Origin: Diatrype stigma
Lineage: Eukaryota > Ascomycota > Sordariomycetes > Xylariales > Diatrypaceae
Assembly (NCBI GenBank): GCA_022225965.2
Contig: JAKJXP020000157.1
Span: 1 to 64,000 of the forward strand
DNA length: 64,000 nt
Direction of reading: 5' to 3'
In this document: positions 25,571-38,429 of the stretch, in pieces
How positions within the stretch are numbered: the first letter of the stretch is position 1
Layout: every line of letters starts with the position of its first letter
Position numbers and translations under genes: made by a program
The notes under the pieces: generated by a model
What the model saw: only the letters and a program-made list of their open reading frames with translations
Told to the model about the DNA's origin: nothing
Database searches by the model: none

Positions 25571-27980
25571 TTTACGAATTCCCGATATTAATATAAAAAC
25601 CGTTATTTATTATTATTACGTTAAAAAAAAGGGCATGGCCGAAAGCGGGTAAGGCTTTTTGCTTAATTCTTTAAATTAATTACAAAAAATTCGAATAAAG
25701 CCTAAAAAAAAATCCAAATAAATAAGGATTTATAACAAAATAAAAGCGGTCGTTTTAATTAATAAGTCGCTAATAATTAAGGCAAGCAAAAGTTTTTATA
25801 AGCAAAAATAAGCGGTAATAATACCGAAAAAATACTTATATCGTTTTTTTTAATTATTTAAACTTTTAATTTATTATTTATATATTATTTATATTTATAC
25901 GAATTAATTAATAAATTTAACAATATAAAGACTTTTTTAAAGCAAATAATATAAATAACAAGAACGACCTTATTAATATAAAAAGGCGCATAAAGGGATT
26001 TTAATAATTTGCAATATATTCCAATAATTTTTCCCCTTTTTATAATACCAATTTAATAACTTAATTAATTATTTCCTACTTTATTTCGGTTTTTTTATAT
26101 TTATTAATATTTCTTTTTAATATAATATAATTTATTTATTATATAAAAATAATTAATAATGTTAATAATTGCTATTAAAAATATTCATTTATTTATTAAT
26201 TACTTAAAATAATGGGAATTATTTATTTATATATTTGCCTTAATATAATACATAATATACTTAATATTTAATTTCCGGCAATATTTATTAGCCTTTTTAT
26301 TATATAAAATTCCCTAATTATTATGTATTAATTACGAATATTTTAAGCAAACATAATGGTATATATTCCGTTATCGTTTAAAATAACCAATCGGTTTTTA
26401 ACGGCTTTTCGAAATATCGAAATTACGGTAATAATAAAAATTTCCGAATATTTATAAAAAAAACTATTTAAAACATATTTCGAAAACATTTTAATAATTA
26501 AAAGTTATATTCGAAAGCAGCTAATAAAATGAATAAAAACGGGTTTTGGCCGTAATAATATTCGAAATAATATTCGTCGTTATTTAAGTAATTATTCGAA
26601 TTATTTAAATAATAATTACGGGCAAAACCTGCGGGTAATTTTTAATTTTTAAGCGCCTTTTAGCGCGTTTTTTTAACGAAACCAGTAATAGTATTTGTTT
26701 TAACCGGTTTAATAATAAGCATCGATTATTATTAAGAATGAAAATAATTTATAAACGCCGCAATTATTAAGAATAAAAGCTTTTATAAATGCCTTATATA
26801 AAAAATTGCCTTTTAATAGCTTATAAAGAAAAATGAATTAAAGTGGATTATTAAGAAGAGTTTTTTTAAGCGGTTTATAAAAAAAATTATTTTTAATCGA
26901 CTTATATGGCCAATTATCTTTTAGCGGCTTTTACGGACGCCTATTATTTAGCGGCTTAATAATATTATTAAATATATTCGCCGACGGTATTTAGCGCCGA
27001 TTAAATTTTAGCTTTCCGTACGAATTTAATTTAATCGATACCGTAAAATTTTTTATCGATAATTTGTTTTTATTAGCTTATCGTTTGGGAATTTTCCCGG
27101 ATATTATTTAAATATTCTTAATAATCGTTATTAATATTCGTTATTTTAATGGTATTTAAATATAACAAATTATTGCTATAAAAGCCATTATTACTTAACG
27201 ATTAAATATCGTTTTAATTATATTTACGGAAATGGTATTTCGGTTTATTAATAAAAAAATGCCGGATGTAATTTTTGCCATAAATAAAAACGAAACATTA
27301 TAAGCAATAATATAAGGCAATATTAATTAATAGCAAATACGAATTGCTAATTATATTACCGAATGCATACGGATTATATACGAAAGTAACGCAAGAATTA
27401 TGGCTTTTAATAACGTTGCCTTTTATTAAACGCATATTTCGCAGTTCCGAAAAGAAACATCCGAAAAGGTTATTTCCATAAGCCGGTCTTTTTTTAATGC
27501 TTCGTTTATAAATTGGTTTTTACGTATTTTTAATTTTAAAATCGAATTTTGCGATTTTAAATCGGATTTTAATAATTACGACAAACGTATGCGAGTTATA
27601 AATTATCGAAATTTTTGCCGAGCACTTTGCGGAAATTAATTTAAGCAGTTAATATTATATATTATCGGATTAACCGAATAAATAAATAAACGAAATATAA
27701 AATATTTAAAACTATTAATGGCTTTCAAAATAAAAAATCGAATAAATAATACGATATAAGTAATATTAAAGTTTTCGTACGTAATAAATAAAACGAAATA
27801 CTTTAATATAAGAATTAAGTTTATATGCGGTTAAGTTTTTAATTTTAATTATGCGGTTAAATTATTAAATAATCGAATATTGCCTTTTAATTTATAAGAG
27901 CTAAAAATATTATATATCCTTTATATATATTAAATATTATTTATTACGAAAACGTAAATGGCATTTCGTAAAGGGACATA
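25571..27980. other. RIP-degraded AT-rich DNA, no genes
   Basis: AT-rich DNA with scattered GC-richer words and no usable open frame. It may include the 3' end of the gypsy element and remnants of other repeats. I could not identify the matching 3' LTR. Confidence 0.5.
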
Positions 27981-28241
27981 TATTACGTAATATAATAATC
28001 CTTAGAATTATTTAATATTACGTATTTTTATTTAATATTATTAAGAATTATATAAAAGTTTTTAAAATTCCTAATATTTCATAGCAATTTATGCTTTTAT
28101 TACTTTATAACTTTATTTTTATATTAATAATAAGTAATACTAAATATTATATAGCGGTATTATGCCCTTATATATAAGTCGACGTTATCGACGCCGCCAG
28201 CACTTCTAGTTAAAAATAAGGAATCCGGGACGTCTATAATA
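27981..28241 (-). mobile_element. RIP-mutated copy of the 260-bp LTR
   Basis: Read on the minus strand, this 261-bp segment aligns end to end with the solo LTR at 15,811-16,070. The GC-rich head is well preserved (ACGTCCCGGA and GGCGGCGTCGATAACGTCGAC are recognisable with few changes), while the rest differs mainly by C-to-T and G-to-A. No matching 5-bp flanks are visible, so it may be one end of a larger decayed element rather than a solo LTR. Confidence 0.78.
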
Positions 28242-30604
28242 CTAGCTTGCTTACGTAATTGCAACGCGTGTTTATGCGTTAAGCGAAACTATTAATACCT
28301 TAATAAAAATTATTATATAAGCTTTAAATATTTTAACGGCTTAAATTTATCGCAAATCGAACGAAATTTGTTTAAATATTTATAAAATAACCTTAAAATA
28401 AAAACCTTTTACTTTATTAAGCTTTTTAGTAATAATATATAAATATAAACAAAAACATAAGAAAAAAATAAGAAGAAAAATAAAACGTTTTTTATAAAAC
28501 AAAATCTAAATAACGTTTAAATAACGAACGAATATTAATTAAAAATTAATTATAACAAAAGTTAAACGTATTTTTTTAAATTTAAATTCGGCATTTTATT
28601 AATAATTTATATAAAAAATAAAATTAATACTTATTTATTATTAATTTTTATTCTTTTATTTTAAAGCGAGGTATTATTAAAATTAATTATTAATTTCTTA
28701 TCGTTTTAAAAAAGCAATTACGGCGATATATAAACGAAATTAATTTTCGATTTTTTATTATTTTAAAAAAGCAATTAAGAATTAATAAAACACGCAAAAT
28801 CGGTTATAAACGAAAACTAAATAAGTAATAAATAAGCGACGAAAAACGAAAGCGCCAAAATAATTAAACGAATAACCGATAATTAATAAACCGAAAACGA
28901 CATAAAGCAATTAAAAAACGTAACCGAAAAAACCGGTTACGTTTTAACGGAAATATTGGTGCTATTTTTATAATAACGAAACGAAATTAAGAAATCGCTT
29001 TAATAATTAAACGTTACCGAAACGAAATAGCCGCGGCTATTTCGAACCGTAAGGTTATAAAGAATTATTTAGTCCGTAATTATAATAACGATAATTAAAT
29101 CGCCTTTATTAAAGGAATATATTATCGTATGTTATTATTTAACTTAAATCGACGATTTTATGTTAAAGGGAAAGTAATAACGTTATATATCGTTTTTAAT
29201 TCGTTATAAAATTGTTTATAATTTAATATAAACTATTTAATAATAAATATAAAACAATTAAATTATATTTAATTAATAACAAATAAGGTTAGGATTTATA
29301 AATATTTTTGCTTTTATATTTAATTAATATTCGAATTATAACGCTATTAATCGACGTGTAAATTAAGTTTTAATAATAATAATTATTAACCGCTTTTTTT
29401 AAAGCGTCGAAAACGACGCGTTTTTTTTTTTTTTTAATACGTAACCCGAATAATAAAATATATAATTTTTAATAAAACCATGTAATAACTTATTTCATAA
29501 GTCGCCTTTTAGCCGGCCTTTAAATGAAAATCGGCCGTCGAATTAACGAAAAAAGTATTCGATTTGATATTTATATCCTTAGCGAATTCGAAAATAATTT
29601 AAGTTATTTTTCCGAGAATAATCGATATTTAAACGTAAATTAATAAGAACTTAAATAAAAAATTTAATACTTATAATTAAATATGTTTTATAATTTTATT
29701 TATAAAAAACGGAAATTAATTCGTAATTAATAATAAATAACGCAATATAATAAATGTAAACGTTTAAATAAAAAAGATTAACGTAATAGCGATATAATTT
29801 ATCGAATTTACGTCGTTATTATTAACGTATAAGTAATTGCTTTTTTAAACGAAATCGTTATTATACGGCCATTACATTAAAATCTTTTTATAAAATAACA
29901 TTTTCGTTAATAAAAAAAAGTAATAAAACGGCAATAAGCGAATAATAAAAAAACGAATAAGAAAACGATAACGAAAAGCAAAAACGTAATAATAAATTAA
30001 ACAAGAAATTAAGCAATAAAAGGCGGCGATAATATTATGATTATTATAATATTATAACTAAATAAAAAGAAAAGAAAACGTATAAAAAGAAATTATAAAC
30101 TCATTAAAAGCAAATTATCGAATAATCGATAATTAAATACTTATTAAAATACAAATATTCGATAATCTTAAGAATAACTTATTAGAAAATCGATATATAT
30201 ACGTTATTAAAGCGATAATTAAACGACGTTAAATCTTAAAAATTACCGATTTATAAATCTAAATTAAAGATATACATTTAAAACGAATAAATAAGTTATT
30301 AAAAACTAATAATCGAAAAAAAGAAACTTTCGCTTAAAAAGCTTATTACGTAAACGGCACGTACTCGGCGCTTAAATGCCGTATTAAAAGCTAACGTTTA
30401 TAAAAAGAACTTTATATATTTTAAAAAAATTATAATTAAAAGTAATCTTATAAATCTTTTTATTTAAAATAACTTTGCTTATATTTAATTATTACGTTAT
30501 TAGTTTTTAATTATTTATATTTTTATATAATTATATTTTTAAGTTAAAACTTATAAAACGGCGCTAATAATAACATTCTTAATATATGTAATAAATTTAT
30601 TCGT
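28242..30604. other. RIP-degraded AT-rich DNA up to the composition boundary
   Basis: Another 2.4 kb of AT-rich, stop-filled sequence without recognisable motifs. It ends abruptly at about 30,605-30,640, where the sequence changes to balanced base composition that continues to the end of the window. Confidence 0.6.
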
Positions 30605-30973
30605 TTAATAAAACTTTGTTCTCTTTTTAAAGCGCCTAAGAATTAATGAGGGGTATCTTTTAGAAACCAAACATAATGAATGACAAGACAACTGCATATG
30701 ACGTAAAAGGGGTTGTTGGCTGGCAAAGTTCGCTGCTCGCATAAGCCGCCCAACCAGGGGGGTGGTTGGCCCAGAATAGTAGGGCATAGCACCAACAGAC
30801 GCATACGTAGTGATACACGACCAACCACTTGGACGCTTTTAGCGTCTCCTCTTACCTCAAGGCTTGGTATTCGGACATTCGCCCCTGTTTTAATGATCAT
30901 CATTAATCCCCTCTCACAATCTTTCCTTCTTTTTTCGACTCACTTCTCGAGTTCATAACGCTGAAAAGAAACC
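30605..30973. promoter_or_regulatory. Upstream region of the GMC oxidoreductase gene at the heterochromatin edge
   Basis: About 370 bp of normal-composition sequence between the AT-rich block and the GMC start codon, the only space available for its promoter. The words GGTTGG and CCAACC recur (30,715-30,830), forming imperfect inverted repeats, but I cannot assign a known binding site. No gene is seen in it. Confidence 0.45.
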
Positions 30974-32940
30974 ATGTCTCCTGATTCATATGACTTCATC
31001 ATCGTAGGAGGCGGCACTTCCGGCCTTGTTGTCGCAGCTCGTCTTTCTGAAGACCCCAGCCAGCGAGTCCTGGTGTTGGAAGCTGGAGGCGATGCCAACG
31101 ATGATCCACGCATCAAGACACCTGCGTTTTGGTTGTCACTTCTGGGCTCCGACGTCGATTGGGCCTTTCGTTCCGAGCCTCAGGTATGTTCCCTTTCTCG
31201 ACCGAGCTATATTATGCCTGACATTCCGCAATCAAGCCACTGCTTGACGAGAGAGTCATTGGTTTGAACCAGGGCAAGGTTTTAGGTGGATCCAGTGCAA
31301 TCAATGCCCAGGTGTTCGTCCCCCCCGTTCCGGCTGTAGTCGACCATTGGGAATCCAGCCTGGGTAATACCGGTTGGAACTGGGAGACTCTTCGCCCCTA
31401 TTTTGCCAAAGCGTATTCGTCTCCACCACTCGACAGTTCCATAACAGAGAAACTTGGGATCGATGGATGGACCAAGACGAGCACCACGCACGGCCCGCTC
31501 GCCACCGCGTTTGCGGGTGATCAATCTCATCCTATCAGAAAAGTCTGGGCTGATACACTCCGAGCCATTGGTCACTACGCGACTCAAGATCCCTTTCTGG
31601 GCATATCTGGCGGCGGGTTTACTTCCCTTTCCACCGTCGATCCTGGAACCGGTGAAAGGACTTATTCTTCTCCAGCATATTATCGTCCAATCAAATACAG
31701 GGAGAACCTCCACGTCATCACCAATGCCAGTGTGGAAAAGGTGCTTTTCAACCGTCAAAAGCCGGACAAGTTCGCTACAGAGGCAACCGGCGTCTTGTAT
31801 CTTCACGGCAATGAAATCAAAGAAGTCACCTGCACCAAAGAGGTCATTCTTGCGGCGGGGGCCTTGCAGACTCCCAAGCTCTTGGAGCTATCGGGGGTGG
31901 GCAACCCTGACCTCCTGACTGAGCATGGAATCAACCCCATCGTGAACCTTGCAGGGGTTGGAGAGAACCTCTACGATCACCTCATGTGCTCCGTCAGCTT
32001 TGCAGCAGTAGACGAACTCGAGACTCTTGACGCCATTTTCCGGCAGGAGCCCAATGCGCTTGAAAATGCTGCAAAGAGATACGCGGAAGATGGTACTGGC
32101 CCATTCTCATCCATGGGTGTGTACTCATACGCGTACCTACCGGTTCTCGACCACGCTTCTCCCGAAGGCCAAGGAAAGCTCGTCAAGTTAATTGAAGAGC
32201 GACGTCCTACTGAGGGTGACACACCAGCGGCGCATGCCCGAGCCCAGGCTTACTACGACATAGCCAAGTCTAGTCTGATGGATCCTAAGCAACCATCTTG
32301 CGCGTACCTCTCTTTCATATCGCAGTTCGTCGGTCCATTTGAAAGCAATACCAAATCCTACACCATCAGTGCCATGCACTCTCTCCCTCTATCGCGCGGA
32401 ACCGTCCACATTCAATCGAAGGATTCGGCCGCTATGCCAAAGATAGATCCCAGATTCCTGTCTGACCCGCTGGACCTCGAGATATTTGCGGCAAACCTGC
32501 TCCAGATCGAGACAATAGTCCGTACGCCTCCTCTGAGCAGTCTGCTCAAGCACCCGCTCGTATATCGCGATCCTGCCTCGAACCTCACAGACGTAGACGC
32601 TGCCAAGAACTGGATTCGGAAGAACGGGGACTCCATGTGGCATTATGGAGGCAGTTGTGCAAGTAAGTGGCAACTAAGCGCCCTTCCTCCTTGTGATGGC
32701 AGCTTTTTCTTTCCCAACCGCTTACTAATAACCATGGGTATGGCAGTGCTTCCGAAAGATATGGACGGTGTCGTTGATCCAAAGCTCAAGGTCTACGGAA
32801 TTACTAACCTCAGGGTTGTCGACGCGAGCGCCATCCCGATGATTACTACGGCGAATATACAGGCTACCGTATATGCTTTTGCCGAAAAGGCGGCGGACTT
32901 GGTCAAGGAAACCTATGGATTGAAGTCTAGTGGTGCTTAG
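30974..32940 (+). CDS. GMC-family FAD oxidoreductase
   Basis: Flavoprotein of the glucose-methanol-choline family, which oxidises primary alcohols to aldehydes (aryl-alcohol oxidase and choline dehydrogenase relatives); the true substrate is unknown. Three exons, 30,974-31,183, 31,237-32,662 and 32,747-32,940, give 609 residues, a normal family length. The FAD-binding motif GGGTSG is at residues 12-17 with the ribose-binding Glu36. The GMC signatures are [13 protein letters not shown] (81-93) and [15 protein letters not shown] (278-292). The C-terminal active site shows MWHYGG with His539, and Asn582 where many homologues have a second His or Asn. The second intron is a multiple of three and stays open if read through, but splicing restores the conserved SCAMLP. 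There is no obvious signal peptide, so the enzyme is probably intracellular. It is the first gene inside the AT-rich subtelomere and is likely a tailoring enzyme of the neighbouring polyketide cluster (inferred). Confidence 0.92.
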
Positions 32941-34837
32941 ACAAGGTGTCTAGTCATGTGTCGTCGCCTCGTTTATGGTCAAGCTTAGTTATAAGTAATA
33001 ATACCTGGCTTTATTATTATTCATCCCTTAATAGCTGCCTAATACCTAGTAACGACCCTGGGGCTGGAAGCCATCAGTACTTGAGCCACTCCAGGTCGAA
33101 GGTTGACAGCATCGACCCTCACGATACCCATCGACACTTCGTGACCATCAATTTAGCTGCTACTTAACTGTTGCAGCGCCTTAACCTTGGCTGGACCGAA
33201 CTCCCTAGCCTGTGTAGCGACGGAACTGTTACGTGTAATCAAAGCTTAGATCGAAACTAAACCAAGCCACCCCCTTAGTCGGACCCTCCCCGGCCCGAGT
33301 TGACCGGACTCCTAAGCATTCGGGACGTTGCAAGCACTTATCAATTATCAACTACTCCTTCCACTTAGCTATTATTCCAGCCACTGGGTTGCTGTAGGTG
33401 GCCGGGGTTTTCGTTCAAGCTGGCCCAAGCTGGTCCCCATGGCCGGAGCTGGCCCGAATCGGTTATAGTAACCCCCTAGCCGGGACTAGACTAGGCCGGC
33501 CCGAGCCCGAGGCCCTAGGCCGAGGCACAACCCAGCAGCTGGCCCGAGTTTACCACCTACCCACAGCCGGAGTTACCCCAGGTTAACTCAAACTCCCTGG
33601 CTGGAGCTAAACTAAGCCGGCTTGTGTCTCGTAACAGGAGCGGGCGCAAAAGGGCCAGAGATGGTCTGAATATCATTATCTTATACAAGCCGCGAAACCA
33701 CACAATAATTATGTCGAAAAACCATTCTGGTATGTATCATTGACGTTTCAATCACTCTTCACTTGCTTTCCTCACCAGCTTATTCTCTTACACCATTGCT
33801 TACTTCATGCCGTGAAGTAAGTCCATCGGTAGAGTCTCCTGGCAAAGACTCGAAAAGGGTAATAGGTGAGTCGGGATCGTTATCAATCGATGTGGCTCAG
33901 ACTATTAGACCTCGTGAAGCACACTGCGTGAAGAAACTACCAGCTCGATGAGCCAATTGTCCGATAAGTATCATCCTGACGAACCATCAGCCCGACCAGC
34001 TGTTTGCCCAACTGACCAATTGCCCGAAAAATCCAGTCCCAAGTGAACTATTTGGCCGATTATTTACTTCCCTTATTGCTTGCCTGATTGCCTGCCCGAC
34101 GGACTTACCCCCAATTAGCCCGACACCGGCTACTAACATATCACAATGGGAGGGACGAGCTGGCGCTGGCTCCCCGCTTAGGGCAGAGATAGTACCTGCG
34201 AAGTTGGGATGTAACATGGCTTATCAATAAGGGCTTGGAGGTTTGGAGGCCTACTGGAAAGCCAGCTTCTGCCGGGCTATGTCTTCCCAGCCAAGTCGTC
34301 CTGAACAATGCCCCCCACCCCCTTCCCGGGCACGTTCCGTTCTCCCCGGCCAGGTTGTACTAGAAAACCACTTTCCTGCTGGGCCCTCCGACAGGATCCT
34401 GAGTACACATCTTCCCGAACCAGGCATCCCCTTATCTCTGATGCTCAGGCTTCTTTCCTGGGCCAATTCCCATCCCTGGTGGCTGGTTCCGAGTTCTAGT
34501 GGTGGATAGTGGCTGGTGGTGCGAATGGAAATCAATGTCACTGGCCACATCCCGAGAAAAGGGGGTCTGAGGTCTGAGATACGCAACCCCAAGCTAGGTC
34601 TTCCAATGATAGGTCGAAAATCACTAAGGAAAGGAGAGGCACGGCTGACCGGCCGCGATTAGCATCAAAAAGCGAGTTACGCGACTTGACGTGTAAATAG
34701 CAGTAATTATTAAGTCATCGATAGAAAACTCAACGGTGGTTATGAACGCATACTCCTGACAGTGACAGATGAGATCAAGTTGGGCGTGGGTTAAGATATT
34801 CAGCCACCCCTCCTGACCAAGCAATTGTGGCCAGCTT
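32941..34837. other. Intergenic, degenerate dispersed repeats, no gene
   Basis: Between the GMC gene and the convergent acyltransferase gene there is 1.9 kb with no convincing coding frame. From about 33,180 to 33,640 a degenerate GC-rich motif recurs. The 34-bp segments at 33,470-33,503 and 33,591-33,624 align without gaps and differ only by transitions. From about 33,940 to 34,120 short GCCCGA/GCCTGA-type words recur. These look like decayed repeats. Confidence 0.5.
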
Positions 34838-36169
34838 CTATCCCAGCAACTCTTGAATAAGGATAGCTTGTATCTCCCTCAGGTACTTCTGGATATCCTC
34901 CATCTTCTCGAAGCCATCGTTAAACGAGTACACAAGCCTCAGATTATCGCGGAAGGTATATAAAAAGAACATGCTCATGCCCAAGACGACATCTACCCCG
35001 ACTTTGAGGTCCTTGATCTTGATTCCGCTGCCGTATTCACGCTGCAGATATTTTTCGCCGATACCAAGGCTGCTAACCAATGCATCTTTCGGCACCGGGC
35101 TAGCAAGAAACTCCGGAGTCTGGACGGCTCCACAAAGTACCCGCGTGAAGTGCCCTTTGAGTTCTAGCGCCTCGGCGTTGCCCCGGAACGCAGTCCGGTA
35201 GTACTCGGTCAGAGACCTGGCAAGGTCCGAGAAAGAAGCGGGGAGGTTGGTTTTGTAGGGCAAAGGGGTGTAGTAGACCGACGCGGCATACTGACTTGAG
35301 TTGTACGGCTCGGGCAGGTAGGAACGGAGGTTGAACTGGCTCGCTGTTACGTACTCGGAAAGTTTGGATTCGGGATCCGCGTATTTGGCAATGGCTTGAA
35401 TGTAGGCGGCGTGGACGGCGGCAGTCACTGTGATCCCCCTCTCCTTACAAGCCGCGACCAACGCTTTGGTGGTGTCGGCGGCAAACACCAGTTCGGGGTT
35501 CTGACATTGGCCCGAGGCAGCCGCACCTAGTTGTGACACAGGTCCGATGCCGGGAATACTTCCAGCCCAGCTCATGAACAGGGCGGTGGCCTTCTTGCTC
35601 TGCTCCTGTGTGGGCTGTTCCGCATACCCGAGGATTTTCTCCATCGTGGGCGCGAGCCTGGACGTCTCGTCACCAAACTGGATCTCTTTGGCAGGCGACT
35701 GGAGTGCCTGTAAGTAGCTGTGCCAGAGGAGTAGGATGCCGACGCCGTCCACCGTGTGGTGGTGGGCCCGCAGTACGAGTTCCGAGGACTTTGGTATATA
35801 GTACAGGGTGGCCTGTTTGATGGGCTTCACGGAGGAGTAGAGTTCTTCGGCACTGGAAGCTGAGGAGACAATGAACGTCGAGGACAGCCACTCTTCTAGA
35901 GCATCCTCATCCGGGACCTCATAAACTTTCTTCATGGCTTCGACAGTGGTGGCAATGTGGGGCTGCTCGTAGCGAATCTGCTTCCAAGCATGTTTAAGGG
36001 CTGGTGTTATATCGGAAGCCACGGTTTCCAGTTTGAGCGTGGAGTGAAGAGTGTAGTGCTCACGCCCATCACATAGGCCAGCCGTGAGGCCGGCCATGAC
36101 GACAAAGTAGCCCTCAACGCCATCTACTGGACGCTCCCACCGTCTGTCTGACACCTTTTCCCATGACAT
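34838..36169 (-). CDS. HXXXD-type acyltransferase (alcohol acyltransferase / Tri3-like)
   Basis: Predicted acyl-CoA or acyl-carrier-dependent O-acyltransferase of the chloramphenicol-acetyltransferase-like fold that also includes condensation domains and trichothecene acetyltransferases. It is a single uninterrupted 443-residue frame, with the start chosen at the first Met of MSWEKVSDRRWERP. The catalytic HXXXD motif is HHTVDG at residues 137-142, with His137 as the general base and Asp141 structural. There is no signal peptide or membrane segment, so it is probably cytosolic. It is transcribed divergently from the rhodopsin-like gene across a 1.07-kb spacer. Because the PKS in this cluster lacks a releasing domain, this enzyme is a candidate for offloading the polyketide onto an alcohol or for acylating the product. 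That role is inferred, and acetyl transfer to a finished product is equally possible. Confidence 0.88.
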   Translation of the reverse strand: MSWEKVSDRRWERPVDGVEGYFVVMAGLTAGLCDGREHYTLHSTLKLETVASDITPALKHAWKQIRYEQPHIATTVEAMKKVYEVPDEDALEEWLSSTFIVSSASSAEELYSSVKPIKQATLYYIPKSSELVLRAHHHTVDGVGILLLWHSYLQALQSPAKEIQFGDETSRLAPTMEKILGYAEQPTQEQSKKATALFMSWAGSIPGIGPVSQLGAAASGQCQNPELVFAADTTKALVAACKERGITVTAAVHAAYIQAIAKYADPESKLSEYVTASQFNLRSYLPEPYNSSQYAASVYYTPLPYKTNLPASFSDLARSLTEYYRTAFRGNAEALELKGHFTRVLCGAVQTPEFLASPVPKDALVSSLGIGEKYLQREYGSGIKIKDLKVGVDVVLGMSMFFLYTFRDNLRLVYSFNDGFEKMEDIQKYLREIQAILIQELLG

Positions 36170-37235
36170 GTTGTATTTATAGTGAGGAGTATCTTGAACG
36201 GTGTTGTACGTTGCAATATTTACTAGGATCGGATCGCGGAGTGAAATGGATAGAAATGCGATGCGATGCGATGCGATGGACAGGCTAGTCCTTCCCAGTT
36301 GGGACGCTCCGCTCGTCTTGGAATGTGTTGCGGCCGCGAAAAGCTAAGGAAAGGTTGCCCCTTTGACGGCGTATGTCCGTTGGTCAATGCGGGAAATTCG
36401 AGATAGGGGGGTCAATTCGGTATGCATCCAATCAGCATCGAGAACCCGTAGCGTATAGGCAATCGCACGTCCCAACGGGAAAGGGGAGAGAAGGGGGAAT
36501 GTAGCATAAATGTAGCACCAAACCACCCAGAGAATAAAGGCCTCTCTTTAGATTAATTACCTACCATCCATCACAGGTGCGGAATGTTACCATGCCCTGC
36601 CCCTTGCAGCACGACCCCCCTCCTGAGCCTACCATTTCCGCTTGCCGACATGCATCGTCAGGTTCCCAATATCGAGGATATGCAGTTATGCTGAGAACTT
36701 GAGGGGTGAGGTTGCACTGCATACTATAGGACGCGCGCTTGTGGCCAGCAAGCTGCAGATAAGATGGAATCCCTGCATGCACCGTTCCACTACGCGCTGC
36801 AGGATACTTGTCTAGTGGTGCTCCCAAAGTTCTTGCCGGTAGTGCTTTGCCCCCAACAGGCAGCACATAATAGCCCGCAGTGATCAGATCGACCAGCGAC
36901 TCACATCAGCTCACGCATTTTGGTCAAGAATGGCTAGATCCTTCGCGACGATTTGCGATAGGGATCTGCTGTTATACCTGACAAAAGTGGATGCCTCTTG
37001 GAGTTAATAGGATCTGCGTATAACCAGCCAATGCTTACTATAGTACTATAATCTGATTGTATAATGACTGCTTACTGCAGTCCGAACGGAAAACAATTGC
37101 TTACTACGTGTATCCTCATGCGAATAGAGTCTCATCTAAAACAAACCAACTCTCCCGCTCTTCGAATTCTGGTACACAGAACGCTTTTGGCCAGTCGGCT
37201 TCATCGACAACCTCTCCCGCCTACAGACGACGAAT
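36170..37235. promoter_or_regulatory. Divergent promoter region between acyltransferase and membrane-protein genes
   Basis: A 1.07-kb spacer separates two divergent genes and so must hold both promoters. Four tandem copies of ATGCG lie at about 36,256-36,278, roughly 90 bp upstream of the acyltransferase start codon. No coding region is recognised. Confidence 0.5.
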
Positions 37236-38429
37236 ATGGCCCTCGATGTACCGCCGGGAACTCCCGACCGCGGCCCAGGGCTGGTGGTAATGTGCGTCTT
37301 CTTCATGGTGCTTGTGACCATCGCCAGCGTTGCTCGTATTGCTTCCAAATTCGTGGTGAAGCAGGCTTGGTGGTGGGATGACTATTTCGCGCTTGTTGCT
37401 TGGGTAAGTCGAAGCCTGTGGCATCGTGCAACGCACCGGGTCAGTCTAACGACGATGTAGCCCATTCAGATCATCCTTCTGGGGCTCGTTCTCTCCTGGA
37501 GAAACATAGGACTCGGCCTCCATGCTGATGTCATCAGCACAATCAACCCTTTATTGCTGGTGGAAGGCGCAAGGCGACTGTATATTGCCATCTTCTTCTT
37601 CGATAGCTCGATCACGTTTCCGAAGCTATCGGCCATTTGCTTCTACGCGCGGATCTTTCCCTCCAACAACAAGCTGTTCCGGGTCAACCTCTGGATTGTT
37701 GGCAGCCTGGTTGTGGGTTGGATCGTCTCGAGTCTCTTTTCGACAGCCTTTCAATGCACGCCAGTGGCCAAGGCTTGGAACGCCACACTACCTGGCCATT
37801 GCATCCAGTCCTTCGCCTGGTATTCTAGCACGGCAGCCATCTCCACAGTGATCGATGTATATATCCTGTTGCTCCCGGTCCCCATGATATGGGCTCTCAA
37901 GACGAGTCTAAGGCGACGTGTCTACTTGTTGGGCGCCTTCTTCCTCGCATACTCCGTCATCGTGCTCTCGCTGGGTAGACTGGTCTCCACCATCCAGCTT
38001 ATACCCACGGTTACGGACGATCTTACCTGGAGCTTTCCTCTCTATCTCTATTGGGCGTGCCTGGAGGGCTCCATCTCTCTTGTCAGTGTCAGTGTGCCAA
38101 ACATCATTGGGTTGATCAAAGCGCTCGTACACCCAAACCGCTCGCGCATCGGGGAGAAAGGTAGTGGGCATTACCGAGACTCCAAGTTTGCATGCTCCAG
38201 CAGCGCTTCGGGAAGGGTCACCAGCCATCCTATGCCCAACGACGACAGCGATGGCTTTGAGCGACTTGTCCACAACGAGAGGTCGGTCATCTGGGACATC
38301 AATATGAACGGTAAAGGCCACGAGAGGTCCAGGGATGGTAGCGGGACGGCTATACCACTGGATAGCATCCATGTGGAAACAGAGATCAGCGTGGTGGATG
38401 GGACAGACCAAATGCCTCATGCAGTATAA
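37236..38429 (+). CDS. Fungal rhodopsin-like / PTH11-like integral membrane protein
   Basis: Seven-transmembrane-type protein of the fungal rhodopsin-domain family, which includes PTH11-like receptors. Two exons, 37,236-37,403 and 37,461-38,429, joined by a 57-bp intron in phase 0, give 378 residues. The N-terminal helix (from about residue 16) is followed by the family-typical WWWDDYF; several further hydrophobic helices fill residues 57-290. Conserved-looking elements include FPKLSAICFYARIF and WACLEGSISLVSVSVPNI, and Cys residues in the loops. The C-terminal 90 residues are hydrophilic and probably cytosolic. Members commonly lie in or near fungal secondary-metabolite clusters, but their role there is unknown; sensing of a metabolite or nutrient is a guess. 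The ligand cannot be predicted. Confidence 0.85.

Noticed and set aside
31282..31806. 174-codon minus-strand and 154-codon alternative-frame open frames
   Set aside because: They are shadows of the GMC oxidoreductase exon.
37908..38420. 170-codon minus-strand open frame
   Set aside because: It is antisense to exon 2 of the rhodopsin-like protein, with no features of its own.
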